Shown: positions 7,118-15,473 of the stretch, in pieces | How positions within the stretch are numbered: the stretch's first letter is position 1 | Layout: every line of letters starts with the position of its first letter | NCBI GenBank assembly: GCA_944392105.1 | Contig: CALXVM010000001.1 | Location: 46,514 to 110,513 of the forward strand | DNA length: 64,000 nt | Reading direction: 5' to 3' | Source of the DNA: an uncultured Clostridia bacterium | Lineage (GTDB): Bacteria; Bacillota; Clostridia; TANB77; CAG-508 | Made by a program: the position numbers and the translations under genes | Notes under the pieces: generated by a model | The model's input: the letters and a program-made list of their open reading frames with translations, nothing else | Database searches by the model: none | Told to the model about the DNA's origin: nothing

Positions 7118-8974
7118 ATGAAGACAATAGAAGAATTAAATAAAATAAGAGCAGAAAAAAGAATAGAATTAGACTTAAGAAAAAATACAAATGCGGATAC
7201 AAGAGAAAAACATATTTTAGTATGTAATGGTACTGGTTGCACATCTTCAAAATCACCAGAAATATTAGAAAATTTTAAAAGAATAATAGAAGAAAAGGGC
7301 ATACAAAATGTAAGAGTTATAAAAACAGGATGTTTTGGTTTATGTGCAAAAGGCCCTATTGTTATAATAAGACCAGAAGATACTTTTTATGCAATGGTAA
7401 AACCAGAAGATTGTGAAGAAATTATACAGTCACACATAGTAGAAGGAAAAGTTGTTGAAAGATTATTATGCAAAGACATAGATGGAAAAAAAGTAAATAG
7501 ATTAGATGACCTTACTTTTTACAAAAAACAGAAGAGAATAGCTTTAAAAAATTGTGGAGTAATAAATCCAGAAGATATAGATGAGTACATAGCTTTTGAT
7601 GGGTACAGAGCATTAGCCAGAGTTTTGGTAGAAATGTCACCAGACGAAGTAATAGACACTATAGATAAATCCGGATTACGTGGCAGAGGTGGTGCTGGAT
7701 TCCCAACAGGAAAGAAATGGAAAAGTACAAGAGAGGCAAAAGGAGATAAAAAATTTGTTGTATGTAATGCAGATGAAGGTGATCCAGGAGCTTTTATGGA
7801 TAGAAGTATACTAGAAGGAGACCCCCATGCTGTATTAGAAGCCATGGAGATTGCAGGATATAGCATAGGAGCAGAAAAGGGATACATATATGTAAGAGCA
7901 GAATATCCAATAGCTGTAAATAGACTGCAAATAGCAATTAATCAAGCAAGAGAATATGGAATACTTGGAGAAAATATATTTGGAACTGGATTTAACTTTG
8001 ACATAGAAATAAGATTAGGTGCAGGAGCATTTGTGTGTGGAGAAGAAACAGCACTTTTAGAGTCAATAGAAGGTAAACGTGGTCAGCCAAGAGTAAAACC
8101 ACCATATCCAGCACAATCTGGTTTATGGGGATGTCCAACATTAATAAACAATGTAGAAACATATGCCAATATTGCACAAATTATATTAAAAGGACCAGAA
8201 TGGTATTCTTCTATAGGAACAGAAAATTCAAAAGGTACTAAAGTATTTGCTTTAGGTGGAAATGTTAATAATGTTGGATTAGTAGAAGTTCCAATGGGAA
8301 CAACTTTAAGAGAAATTGTTTATGATATAGGTGGAGGAATTCCAAATGGTAGAGAATTTAAAGCAGCTCAAACAGGTGGACCTTCAGGAGGATGTATACC
8401 AAAAGAACATTTAGACACACCAATAGACTATGAATCTTTAAAAGCAATAGGTTCAATGATGGGATCTGGTGGACTTATTGTGATGGATGACACCAAATGT
8501 ATGGTATGCTTAGCTAAATTCTATTTGCAATTTACAGTAAGTGAGAGTTGCGGAAAATGTACGCCATGTAGAATTGGAACAAAAAGGATGCTAGAAATAT
8601 TAGAAAAACTATGTAGTGGTGAAGGCACAGAATACGACATATATAGACTTGAAAAATTAGCAGTAAATATTCAAAAATCAAGTATTTGTGGATTAGGACA
8701 AAGTGCACCAAATCCAGTAATAAGTACACTAAAATATTTTAGAGAAGAATTTAGACAACATGCCATAGAAAAAGAATGTAAAGCAATGGAATGTAAGGCA
8801 TTAGCTAGAATAGAAATAGATGAGGAAAAGTGCAAAGCTTGTGGATTATGCCAAAAAAATTGTCCAGTAAATGCAATAGAAGGAGAAGGAAGAGAAAAGA
8901 GGCATATAAATCAAGATAAATGTATTAAGTGTACGACGTGTATTAGGTCTTGCCCATTCCACGCAATTGGTTAA
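7118..8974 (+). CDS. hydB: NADH-dependent [FeFe] hydrogenase, HydB (NuoF-like) flavoprotein subunit
   Basis: 618-aa cytoplasmic subunit binding NADH and FMN. Domain order: N-terminal thioredoxin-like [2Fe-2S] domain (CNGTGCTSSKSP, GCFGLCAKGP); NuoF core with GLRGRGGAGFPTGKKW and GAGAFVCGEETALLESIEG; SLBB segment; [4Fe-4S] motif SCGKCTPCRIGT; and a C-terminal two-cluster ferredoxin (CKACGLCQKNCP, CIKCTTCIRSCP). This full architecture is that of HydB of electron-bifurcating or NAD-linked hydrogenases. Start ATG has AAGGAGG 7 bases upstream. It is followed by a 187-base gap holding a large structured element before hydA, unusual inside such an operon. Confidence 0.95.
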   Translation: MKTIEELNKIRAEKRIELDLRKNTNADTREKHILVCNGTGCTSSKSPEILENFKRIIEEKGIQNVRVIKTGCFGLCAKGPIVIIRPEDTFYAMVKPEDCEEIIQSHIVEGKVVERLLCKDIDGKKVNRLDDLTFYKKQKRIALKNCGVINPEDIDEYIAFDGYRALARVLVEMSPDEVIDTIDKSGLRGRGGAGFPTGKKWKSTREAKGDKKFVVCNADEGDPGAFMDRSILEGDPHAVLEAMEIAGYSIGAEKGYIYVRAEYPIAVNRLQIAINQAREYGILGENIFGTGFNFDIEIRLGAGAFVCGEETALLESIEGKRGQPRVKPPYPAQSGLWGCPTLINNVETYANIAQIILKGPEWYSSIGTENSKGTKVFALGGNVNNVGLVEVPMGTTLREIVYDIGGGIPNGREFKAAQTGGPSGGCIPKEHLDTPIDYESLKAIGSMMGSGGLIVMDDTKCMVCLAKFYLQFTVSESCGKCTPCRIGTKRMLEILEKLCSGEGTEYDIYRLEKLAVNIQKSSICGLGQSAPNPVISTLKYFREEFRQHAIEKECKAMECKALARIEIDEEKCKACGLCQKNCPVNAIEGEGREKRHINQDKCIKCTTCIRSCPFHAIG

Positions 8975-9097
8975 TTCAAAAAATAAACGTCGTCTTGCGT
9001 TGTTGAAATTTAGATAAAAAATGCTCAACGTGCAAAAGCACGCCTCCGCTTTTTTACTAAATTTCGCCTAGCAATACTTGTTTCTTTTTCGAATTAA
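8971..9097. repeat. Large multi-stem inverted-repeat element between hydB and hydA
   Basis: Nested inverted repeats starting at the hydB stop codon. Outer arms TTAATTC..TAAAC (8971-8988) and GTTTC..GAATTAA (9080-9097) pair at 16 of 18 positions. A second stem pairs GAAATTTAG (9005-9013) with CTAAATTTC (9057-9065) and continues through an A-run/T-run to GC/GC. The apex is CGTGC-AAAA-GCACG (9029-9042). TTGC (8995-8998) can pair with GCAA (9071-9074). The middle is more G+C rich than its surroundings. It looks like a mobile palindromic element or a regulatory mRNA structure. Confidence 0.7.
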
Positions 9098-9100
9098 AAA

Positions 9101-9127
9101 AAGTAATGAAGAGCTTCGAATTACGTA
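9101..9127. repeat. Small hairpin upstream of hydA
   Basis: GTAAT-GAAG-AG-CTTC-GA-ATTAC, a short stem with a two-base bulge just after the larger palindromic element and about 35 bases before the hydA start. Function unknown. Confidence 0.4.
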
Positions 9128-9161
9128 GTTAAAATTTTGATGAGGCAAAAGGAGGAGAAAA

Positions 9162-10902
9162 ATGGTTAATTTAAAAATAGATGGAAAAAATGTTGTTGTA
9201 CCAGAAGGAACCACAATATTAGATGCAGCAAAACAAGCAGGAATAGACATCCCAACATTATGTTTTTTAAAGGATATAAATGAGGTTGGAGATTGTAGAA
9301 TGTGTATTGTAGAAGTCGAAGGCAGACGTGGATTTGCAACTTCATGTATACAAAAGGTAGAAGAAGGAATGGTAGTACATACACATACTCCAAATGTATT
9401 AGAAGCAAGACATACAATTCTTGACCTAATAATTTCAAACCATGCAAAAGATTGCTTAACTTGTACACGCTCACGGAAACTGTGAGCTTCAAGATTTGGC
9501 AATTAAGTTTAATGTATTAGATGTTGAGTTTAAAGGAGAAATGACAAAACATAAAGTTGATGATAAATCACCATCAATAGTTAGAGATTTTAATAAATGT
9601 ATTTTATGTAGAAGATGTGTAGCAACATGTAAAAATGTACAAAATATAGGAGCAATTGACTGCATAGAAAGAGGTTTTGAGTCTTGTATATCTACTACAT
9701 ATGACCACAGTTTAAATGATGTAAATTGTACATTTTGTGGGCAATGTATTGAATCTTGTCCAACTGGTGCTCTTCATGAAAAAGAAAATATAAATGATGT
9801 ATGGGCAAAATTAAAAGATCCAGATACATATGTTGTTGTCCAAACAGCTCCATCTGTAAGAGTAGCTCTTGGAGAAGAGTTTGGTATGGAAATAGGTACA
9901 AATGTTACAGGAAAAATGGTTTCAGCATTGAAACATCTAGGTTTTGATAAGGTTTTTGATACAAATACTGGTGCTGATTTTACAATCATGGAAGAGGCTA
10001 CAGAATTTGTAAAGAGATTTAAAGAAAATGACAATTTACCAATGACAACATCTTGTTGCCCAGGCTGGGTAAAATTTGCAGAAATGGAATATCCAGAAAA
10101 CTTGCCACATTTATCAAGTTGTAAATCTCCACATCAAATGTTTGGAGCTATTATAAAATCATACTATGCAGAGAAAAACAATATTGACCCTAAAAATATA
10201 TATGTGGTTTCTGTTATGCCATGTATTGCTAAAAAGTTTGAAAGACAAAGAGAAGAAATGAAAGTAAATGGGCTATGGGATGTAGATGCCGTTATAACTA
10301 CACGTGAGCTTGCAAGGATGATAAAACAAGCTAATATAGAATTTGATAAATTAGAAGATGGAACTTTTGATAATCCAATGGGAGAAGCTACAGGTGCAGC
10401 AGCTATATTTGGGGTTACTGGTGGAGTTATGGAGGCAGCACTTCGTACAGCATACGAGCTTATTACAGGTAAAGAATTACAGAAATTAGAGTTTGAAGAA
10501 ATAAGAGGTGCAAAGGGCATAAAGAAAGCAACAATACAGATAGGAGATAAAGAAGTTAAAGTAGCTGTAGCACATGGATTAAGCAATGCAAGAAAAATAA
10601 TGGAAGAAATAAAAAATGGTACATCAGATTATCAATTTGTAGAAGTAATGGCTTGCCCAGGAGGTTGCATAATGGGTGGAGGTCAACCTATAAAGAATTC
10701 TAAAATAAGGATGACAGTTGATGTAAGAGAAAAAAGAGCTGCAGCAATGTATTCTATAGATGAAAGAAGTACAATAAGAAAATCACATGAAAATCCTGTG
10801 TTAAAACAAATATATAAAGAATATATTGGAAATCCAGGAGAGCATAAAGCACATGAACTTTTACATACACACTATGTAGAAAGAGAAGAATACAGAATTT
10901 AA
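9162..10902 (+). CDS. hydA: [FeFe] hydrogenase catalytic subunit HydA, split by a one-base frameshift
   Basis: Catalytic H2-forming subunit, about 580 aa once the frame is restored. Domains in order: plant-type [2Fe-2S] ferredoxin (LCFLKDINEVGDCRMC); [4Fe-4S] with His ligand (NHAKDCLTC); two [4Fe-4S] sites (CILCRRCVATC, CTFCGQCIESCP); H-cluster motifs TSCCPGWVKF, MPCIAKKFE and ACPGGCIMGGGQP; small-subunit tail. As sequenced, the first frame stops at TGA 9483-9485 after CTRSRKL, and the rest continues in another frame. Dropping C9474 restores CTRSGNCELQDLAIKF, the expected family text. Start ATG 9162 has GGAGGAG. The second open frame could begin only at a TTG that is really an internal Leu codon. 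Sequencing error, recent mutation or recoding are all possible. Confidence 0.9.
9469..9487 (+). other. Frameshift site inside a hairpin in hydA
   Basis: GCTCAC (9469-9474), loop GGAAACT and GTGAGC (9482-9487) form a perfect 6-bp stem. The extra base lies at the end of the 5' arm. Reading through in frame meets the rare codon CGG and then TGA two codons later. Confidence 0.6.
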
Positions 10903-10930
10903 AGATATAATATTTTTTGTAACAAAAATT

Positions 10931-10964
10931 AAAAACTCGAGAGGGAGTGCCCTCTCGAGTTTTT
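10931..10964. terminator. Bidirectional terminator between hydA and the 92-aa gene
   Basis: Perfect 15-bp stem with core ACTCGAGAGGG and CCCTCTCGAGT, loop AGTG, with A-run on one side and T-run on the other, so it can end transcription on both strands. The G+C-rich core stands out from the local composition. Confidence 0.92.
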
Positions 10965-10968
10965 TAGC

Positions 10969-11247
10969 TCACTTGAAGCGATAAATAATGAGCTGGATGC
11001 TTAGCAATACCAAATCAACAGTAAGCGCTATAAATAGCCCTGTACTAATTTCGTATGCTGCAAATAAACCTGCAACACAGGCTGTTACACCTATAAGCGT
11101 TATTCCTGCAAGTTTCTGGAACTGCAACCGCTCTGTCAAGGTGATTTGCTTACTAGGCTTAAACAAAAAGCTTATGCTCATGAGAAGTCCTAGTAATGTG
11201 CATACGGTTAGGACTATTACTGCAAAAAGCAGCAGCGGAAACAACAT
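10969..11247 (-). CDS. Small three-helix membrane protein of foreign composition
   Basis: 92-aa hydrophobic protein, not recognised. It has three likely membrane segments (about residues 2-27, 44-66 and 68-89) and a short polar loop KPSKQITLTERLQFQ. Codons include GCC, CTG, CGC and GGC, and the G+C content is clearly above the neighbours. Start ATG follows GAAAGGAG at good spacing. It has its own consensus promoter (11339-11367) and terminator (10931-10964), opposite in strand to hydA and era. It therefore looks like a single-gene transcription unit inserted between hydA and era. Confidence 0.65.
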   Translation of the reverse strand: MLFPLLLFAVIVLTVCTLLGLLMSISFLFKPSKQITLTERLQFQKLAGITLIGVTACVAGLFAAYEISTGLFIALTVDLVLLSIQLIIYRFK

Positions 11248-11757
11248 GGTATCACTCCTTTCTAGTTGTGTTACAATTTTACAATTCTTAATTCAAAGAA
11301 AAGAAAATTGCAAGAAGATAAGTGCGCTTCATAATATAATTATAAAATATTTTACACAATATGTCAAAAATATGTGTATAGAAGTGCCGAAAAACGGCGA
11401 TTTTAGAGATTGAAAATAATAAAAAAATGTGATATAAATAAAATGTTATATTCAAGTGAAAAGTAGCGAAAATTTAACAAAATTTATCTACACATTTCTA
11501 CAAAAAATTAATTTAATAAAATATATAATAAGTAAGCAAATTATTATAATATATGACAAGTTCAGTATGTACGATATATTAATTATAACTGTAGGAAAAA
11601 ATTGTTGCAGTAAATGTTAATAAAAAAGATGCGTTATTAATTTAAGCTTAACGAAAATTATGCTAATTGGTGTTATAATATAAGTCAATATAAATAGAAA
11701 AATAAGTTTAATATAAGAAAAAATATAATAAAATTATTTAAAATAGAAAGGAATAAA
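11248..11757. other. 510-base intergenic region upstream of era
   Basis: Holds the leader and promoter of the leftward 92-aa gene, then AT-rich DNA with no supported gene. A CCG-AAAA-CGG mini-hairpin lies near 11388. The era ribosome binding site GAAAGGA is at the right end. No clear era promoter: a TATAAT-like box near 11676 lacks a good -35. Confidence 0.5.
11339..11367 (-). promoter_or_regulatory. Consensus SigA promoter of the 92-aa gene
   Basis: On the minus strand: TTGACA (11362-11367), 17-base spacer, TATAAT (11339-11344). Exact consensus in both boxes. Predicted start near 11332, giving an 85-base leader. Confidence 0.8.
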
Positions 11758-12666
11758 ATGGATAAGAAATTTAAATCAGGATTTGTTTCAATAGTAGGTA
11801 GAACAAATGTAGGAAAATCAAGTATATTAAATAGCTTAGTAAAGGAAAAAGTTGCAGCAATTGCAAATAAACCACAAACTACAAGAACACAAATTAGAGC
11901 AATTGTAAATAGGCCAAATTCTCAAATAATATTTATGGATACACCTGGAATTCATAAGCCAAAGTCTAAGTTAGGAGATGTAATGGTAGACAATGCATTT
12001 GAGGCTATTGGAGATTGTGATGTTTTGCTATTTGTTGTGGAAGCTACATCAAAAGATATAGGCAAAGGAGACAGACTAATTTTAGACAAAATAAAAGAAG
12101 CAAAAAGGAAAACAATATTAATAATAAATAAAATAGATTTAGTAAATAAAGAAGAAATTGCAAGACTAATAAATTTATATAAAGATGAGTATGATTTTGC
12201 AGCTATAATTCCAGTTTCTGTAGAAAAAAGCTATAACTTAGATGCAATTTTAGATGAAATAGAAAGTAACCTAAAAGAAGGTCCAGCATATTATAATATT
12301 GATGAGTATACAGACCAAACACTAAGACAATTAACAGAAGAAACAATAAGAGAAAAAGCATTGAGACTTTTACAAGATGAAGTACCTCACGGAATATTAG
12401 TAGAAGTAGAAAAAATGAAAATGAGAAAAACAATAGATAAGGAGCCAATTTATGATATAGATGCAACTATTTATTGTGTAAGAGAGTCACATAAAGGTAT
12501 TATAATTGGAAAAAACGGTGCAATGCTTAAAAAAATCGGAACATATGCAAGACAAGATTTAGAGAAAATGTTTGATTGTAAAATTAATTTAAAAATTTGG
12601 GTAAAAGTAAAGCAAGATTGGATTAATAATGACAGCTTTGTTAAGAAATTTAAAAATAAAGATTAA
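11758..12666 (+). CDS. era: GTPase Era
   Basis: 302-aa essential GTPase that binds the 3' end of 16S rRNA during 30S assembly. N-terminal GTPase motifs: GRTNVGKSS, DTPGIHKPK and NKIDLV; KH RNA-binding domain with GIIIGKNGAMLKKIG near residue 243. Full length for the family. Start ATG has GAAAGGA 5 bases upstream. Followed by yqzL and recO, the conserved Firmicute order, but separated here from ybeY-dgkA by about 6.5 kb of hydrogenase and other genes. Confidence 0.96.
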   Translation: MDKKFKSGFVSIVGRTNVGKSSILNSLVKEKVAAIANKPQTTRTQIRAIVNRPNSQIIFMDTPGIHKPKSKLGDVMVDNAFEAIGDCDVLLFVVEATSKDIGKGDRLILDKIKEAKRKTILIINKIDLVNKEEIARLINLYKDEYDFAAIIPVSVEKSYNLDAILDEIESNLKEGPAYYNIDEYTDQTLRQLTEETIREKALRLLQDEVPHGILVEVEKMKMRKTIDKEPIYDIDATIYCVRESHKGIIIGKNGAMLKKIGTYARQDLEKMFDCKINLKIWVKVKQDWINNDSFVKKFKNKD

Positions 12667-12928
12667 ATTATTTAACGTAAATTTGGAAGATACTGTTAAT
12701 AAAATTTGCAAATAAAATAATAAAAATATAAAAAAATAATATTTTGTTTAATGTTTTGCTATTGAAGTTTAAATAGAAGATTAAGTAAAAAATAGCAAAA
12801 TTATCTTGGTATAAATTTTAAATAAATACAAAAGATAAAAATAATATTATAAGATTGAAGCAACAAAAATCTTATAATATTTTAGCAAATACTAAAGTAT
12901 ATGCGTTCTTTAACAGGAGATGATTACT

Positions 12929-13099
12929 ATGATAAAACAAATTGCTTGGAATACTTTTAAAAATACTGGTAACATAGATACATTTATGGAACTAATGGAA
13001 GTAGAAAATATAGAAAAAACAATGAAAGGTATGTACGACAATGGGAATAGTAAAAACGAAGGGAATAGTAATAGCGGAAAACAATATGAGCGATTATGA
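12929..13099 (+). CDS. yqzL: YqzL-family small protein
   Basis: 56-aa protein overlapping the start of recO by 59 bases in another frame. It begins MIKQIAWNTFKNTGNIDTFM, which matches the YqzL pattern of an aromatic-containing start followed by TGNIDTYL. YqzL is known as a tiny protein encoded between era and recO in Bacillus, which is exactly this position. AGGAGA lies 8 bases before the ATG. The C-terminal part (NSKNEGNSNSGKQ) is dictated by the overlapping recO sequence and is probably unstructured. Function unknown. Confidence 0.75.
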   Translation: MIKQIAWNTFKNTGNIDTFMELMEVENIEKTMKGMYDNGNSKNEGNSNSGKQYERL

Positions 13100-13766
13100 T
13101 AAAATGGTTACCATTTTAACTCCAAGTGGGAAAATTGGGTGCGCTGCTAGAGGTGCTAGAAAACCCAAAAGTATGCTTATGGCAGCTACTCAGTTTTTGT
13201 GTTTTGGAGAGTATATGTTATATAGAGGAGTGAATTCTTATAATATAAATTCATGTGACACAATAGAAATATTTTATAATATAAGAACAGACTTGGACAA
13301 GCTAAAATATGCAACACATATAACTAAAATAATAAATGACGTAACAGATGAAAATCAAAATACATACAAAATTTTACAGCTATTCTTAAATACATTATAT
13401 ATGATTTCGGAAACGAACGAAAACCTAGATTTTATAGTTTCAGTGTTTAAAATAAGACTAGCTTGCCTTTTAGGTTTTATGCCTATAATAAATAAATGCA
13501 CATCTTGTGGCGAAAATGGTGCAGATGAATATTTTAGTTTTGAAGATAGTGGATTTAAATGTGAAGCTTGTGCAAGACAGGACAAAGGGGCAATAAAAAT
13601 AAGTAAATCTACAGCTAATGCTATAAAATATATAATTTTAGCGGATGCCAAGAAAATATTTTCATTTAATATAGCAGAAGAGAATAGGAGAGAATTAGAG
13701 ATAATTGCAAAATTATACTTAAATGATAAACTAGATAAAGAGTATAAAATAGAAGATTTATTTTAA
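13041..13766 (+). CDS. recO: DNA repair protein RecO
   Basis: 241-aa recombination mediator that helps load RecA with RecR. The N-terminal OB fold begins GIVKTKGIVIAENNMSDYDK, and the zinc-finger region has CTSCG and a second CEAC pair about 20 residues later. Length fits the family. Start ATG 13041 lies inside yqzL, preceded by GAAAGG at 13023, so translation is probably coupled. Ends before a repeat-rich gap. Confidence 0.93.
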   Translation: MGIVKTKGIVIAENNMSDYDKMVTILTPSGKIGCAARGARKPKSMLMAATQFLCFGEYMLYRGVNSYNINSCDTIEIFYNIRTDLDKLKYATHITKIINDVTDENQNTYKILQLFLNTLYMISETNENLDFIVSVFKIRLACLLGFMPIINKCTSCGENGADEYFSFEDSGFKCEACARQDKGAIKISKSTANAIKYIILADAKKIFSFNIAEENRRELEIIAKLYLNDKLDKEYKIEDLF

Positions 13767-13833
13767 ATCAATTTAAATTATAGAAAACTTAAAAATAATA
13801 TAAACTTGAAGATATTAAAAATATTAAAAATAT

Positions 13834-13878
13834 TTTTAATACTTTTAATACTTTTAATACTTTTAATACTTTTAATTT
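13834..13878. repeat. Short tandem repeat, unit TTTTAATAC
   Basis: Four perfect and one partial copy of the 9-base unit TTTTAATAC in the recO downstream region, preceded by related ATATTAAAA runs that can pair with it. Repeat number may vary between strains by slippage. The surrounding gap 13767-14099 otherwise holds only a terminator and the promoter of the next gene. Confidence 0.85.
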
Positions 13879-13937
13879 TAATATATGGTATAATTAAAAT
13901 GTATTATTAAATATTCTATTTTTAAGCAAAATGTGAT

Positions 13938-13974
13938 AAAATACAGATTATGGAGTGGAAATAATCTGTATTTT
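13938..13974 (+). terminator. Rho-independent terminator after recO
   Basis: 14-bp perfect stem AAAATACAGATTAT with ATAATCTGTATTTT, loop GGAGTGGAA; ends in a T-run. Confidence 0.75.
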
Positions 13975-14036
13975 CATGTAATTGTAAAATTAAGAAAAAA
14001 TTAAGCTAAAATACGCATAAAAAGCAATTTATATAT

Positions 14037-14066
14037 TTGACATTTAATATAATAAAATGATATAAT
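14037..14066 (+). promoter_or_regulatory. SigA promoter of the glycosyltransferase at 14100
   Basis: TTGACA (14037-14042), 18-base spacer, TATAAT (14061-14066). Start would fall near 14073, about 27 bases before the ATG. Confidence 0.75.
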
Positions 14067-14099
14067 AAATCAGTTAATAAACGTTTTGAGGGAGATATT

Positions 14100-15344
14100 A
14101 TGAGCAAGGTAATTAAGTTTGGTGTAGGTTTTGTTACAGGAAGACCTAATATTTGTAAGCTTATTAATAACACATGCAAGCATTTAGTAGAACAAGTTAA
14201 TAAATCAGATGTAAAAATAGAACTAACTATTTTTATATTATTTGATTTACAATATCAATTTACAACAAGAATAGACTTTTATGGACTTATGCCAGATGTA
14301 TATAAAAATGTTAATGTAAAATATATAACACCAGAAGATTTGGAAGAACAAAAAAAGATGCTAATAGGAAAAGAAATATTAACAAAAAAAGAAGCAGATT
14401 TGTTCTTAGGATATGGGTATGCTAAAGGAAGAAATACTATAATGTATTATGCGTTAAAAAAGGATATAGACTACCTATTATTCTGGGATGATGATGAATA
14501 TCCTGTAGCATGTGTAAAAGATGAAAGCGATGAAGAAATAACATGGGTAAAACAAGACAATATTTTAGATACAATAAACTATATGAAAAAAGCAGATGTA
14601 GCTTTAGGTCATAAATGTGGTTATGTTTCACCTATTCCTTATATAGAGCTAAAAGAAGATATAAATGAAGAATTATTTAAAGATTATATAGAAGCCGTTT
14701 CAAATGAGGCTATATCATGGGAAAAAATAAGAGAGCAATTAGTAAAATATCATGGTTTTAGATATATTTCTAAGAGTGAAATAGAAGAAGCTAAAGTAAA
14801 AGAAATAGAATTTGACGGAATTGGAAAATGGGTTTTAGGTTCACCACTTTGCTTAAATTTAACACATCTAGACAAAATACCATCGTTTTATAACCCAGAA
14901 GGAGCAAGGGGAGAAGATGCATTTTTCTCTACATGGCTAGAAAATTCAAAAGTAATAGAAATGCCAGTGTACCATTTCCATGATGCTTTCTTAAAATATA
15001 CAAATATTTTAAATGAAAAATATCCTAAAAAGCTAAGAAAAATAAAAATGGAAGATGAGCAAACAACAGAAAGATTTATAAAGGCTTCGATTGGATGGAT
15101 AAGATATAAACCATTGTTTATTTATCTAACAGATAGAAAAAATTATAATGAAAAAATAGATCAAATACGTGAAAAGTTAAAAATAAGTATACCAGAAGTA
15201 AATAAACTATTTGAAAATTCAGATTTAAACATATTATTACCTGAATTAGAAAAGTTTAATAGCAGTGTAAAAAAAGATTATGAAGATTATATAAAAACAA
15301 ATGAAGCATGGGAAAAAGTTAAAAAAGCTATGACTGAAAAATAA
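14100..15344 (+). CDS. GT-A fold glycosyltransferase
   Basis: 414-aa cytoplasmic protein. The region LLFWDDDEYP near residue 125 carries an acidic DXD-type metal/nucleotide-sugar motif, and ARGEDAFFSTWL near 278 resembles the catalytic ED of family-2-like enzymes; YHFHDAFLKY follows. The C-terminal 110 residues are helical and charged. No membrane segment. The acceptor and sugar cannot be told. Start ATG has GGGAGA upstream and a strong promoter. It converges on two leftward glycosyltransferase genes, suggesting a small glycan locus. Confidence 0.72.
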   Translation: MSKVIKFGVGFVTGRPNICKLINNTCKHLVEQVNKSDVKIELTIFILFDLQYQFTTRIDFYGLMPDVYKNVNVKYITPEDLEEQKKMLIGKEILTKKEADLFLGYGYAKGRNTIMYYALKKDIDYLLFWDDDEYPVACVKDESDEEITWVKQDNILDTINYMKKADVALGHKCGYVSPIPYIELKEDINEELFKDYIEAVSNEAISWEKIREQLVKYHGFRYISKSEIEEAKVKEIEFDGIGKWVLGSPLCLNLTHLDKIPSFYNPEGARGEDAFFSTWLENSKVIEMPVYHFHDAFLKYTNILNEKYPKKLRKIKMEDEQTTERFIKASIGWIRYKPLFIYLTDRKNYNEKIDQIREKLKISIPEVNKLFENSDLNILLPELEKFNSSVKKDYEDYIKTNEAWEKVKKAMTEK

Positions 15345-15442
15345 TTTTAAATAAAGTTTAACTTATACAACGTAAGATAAATATAATAAAAAGATTAAGA
15401 AAAATAGAAAAAATGGATACATTTAAATAGACAAAAAATAAT

Positions 15443-15473
15443 AAAAAGTTGGAATAATTAATTCCAACTTTTT
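15443..15473. terminator. Bidirectional terminator between convergent glycosyltransferase genes
   Basis: 13-bp perfect stem AAAAAGTTGGAAT with ATTCCAACTTTTT, loop AATTA. The stop codon of the leftward gene lies at the edge of the loop (15458-15460), so the terminator overlaps its last codons. Confidence 0.9.

Noticed and set aside
9496..10902. Separate hydrogenase gene starting at TTG 9496
   Set aside because: The TTG is the Leu codon in the CELQDLAIKF text of a frameshifted hydA; there is no ribosome binding site.
10988..11413. Rightward 141-aa reading frame
   Set aside because: Antisense to the 92-aa gene, which has proper promoter, ribosome binding site and terminator; the rightward frame lacks these.
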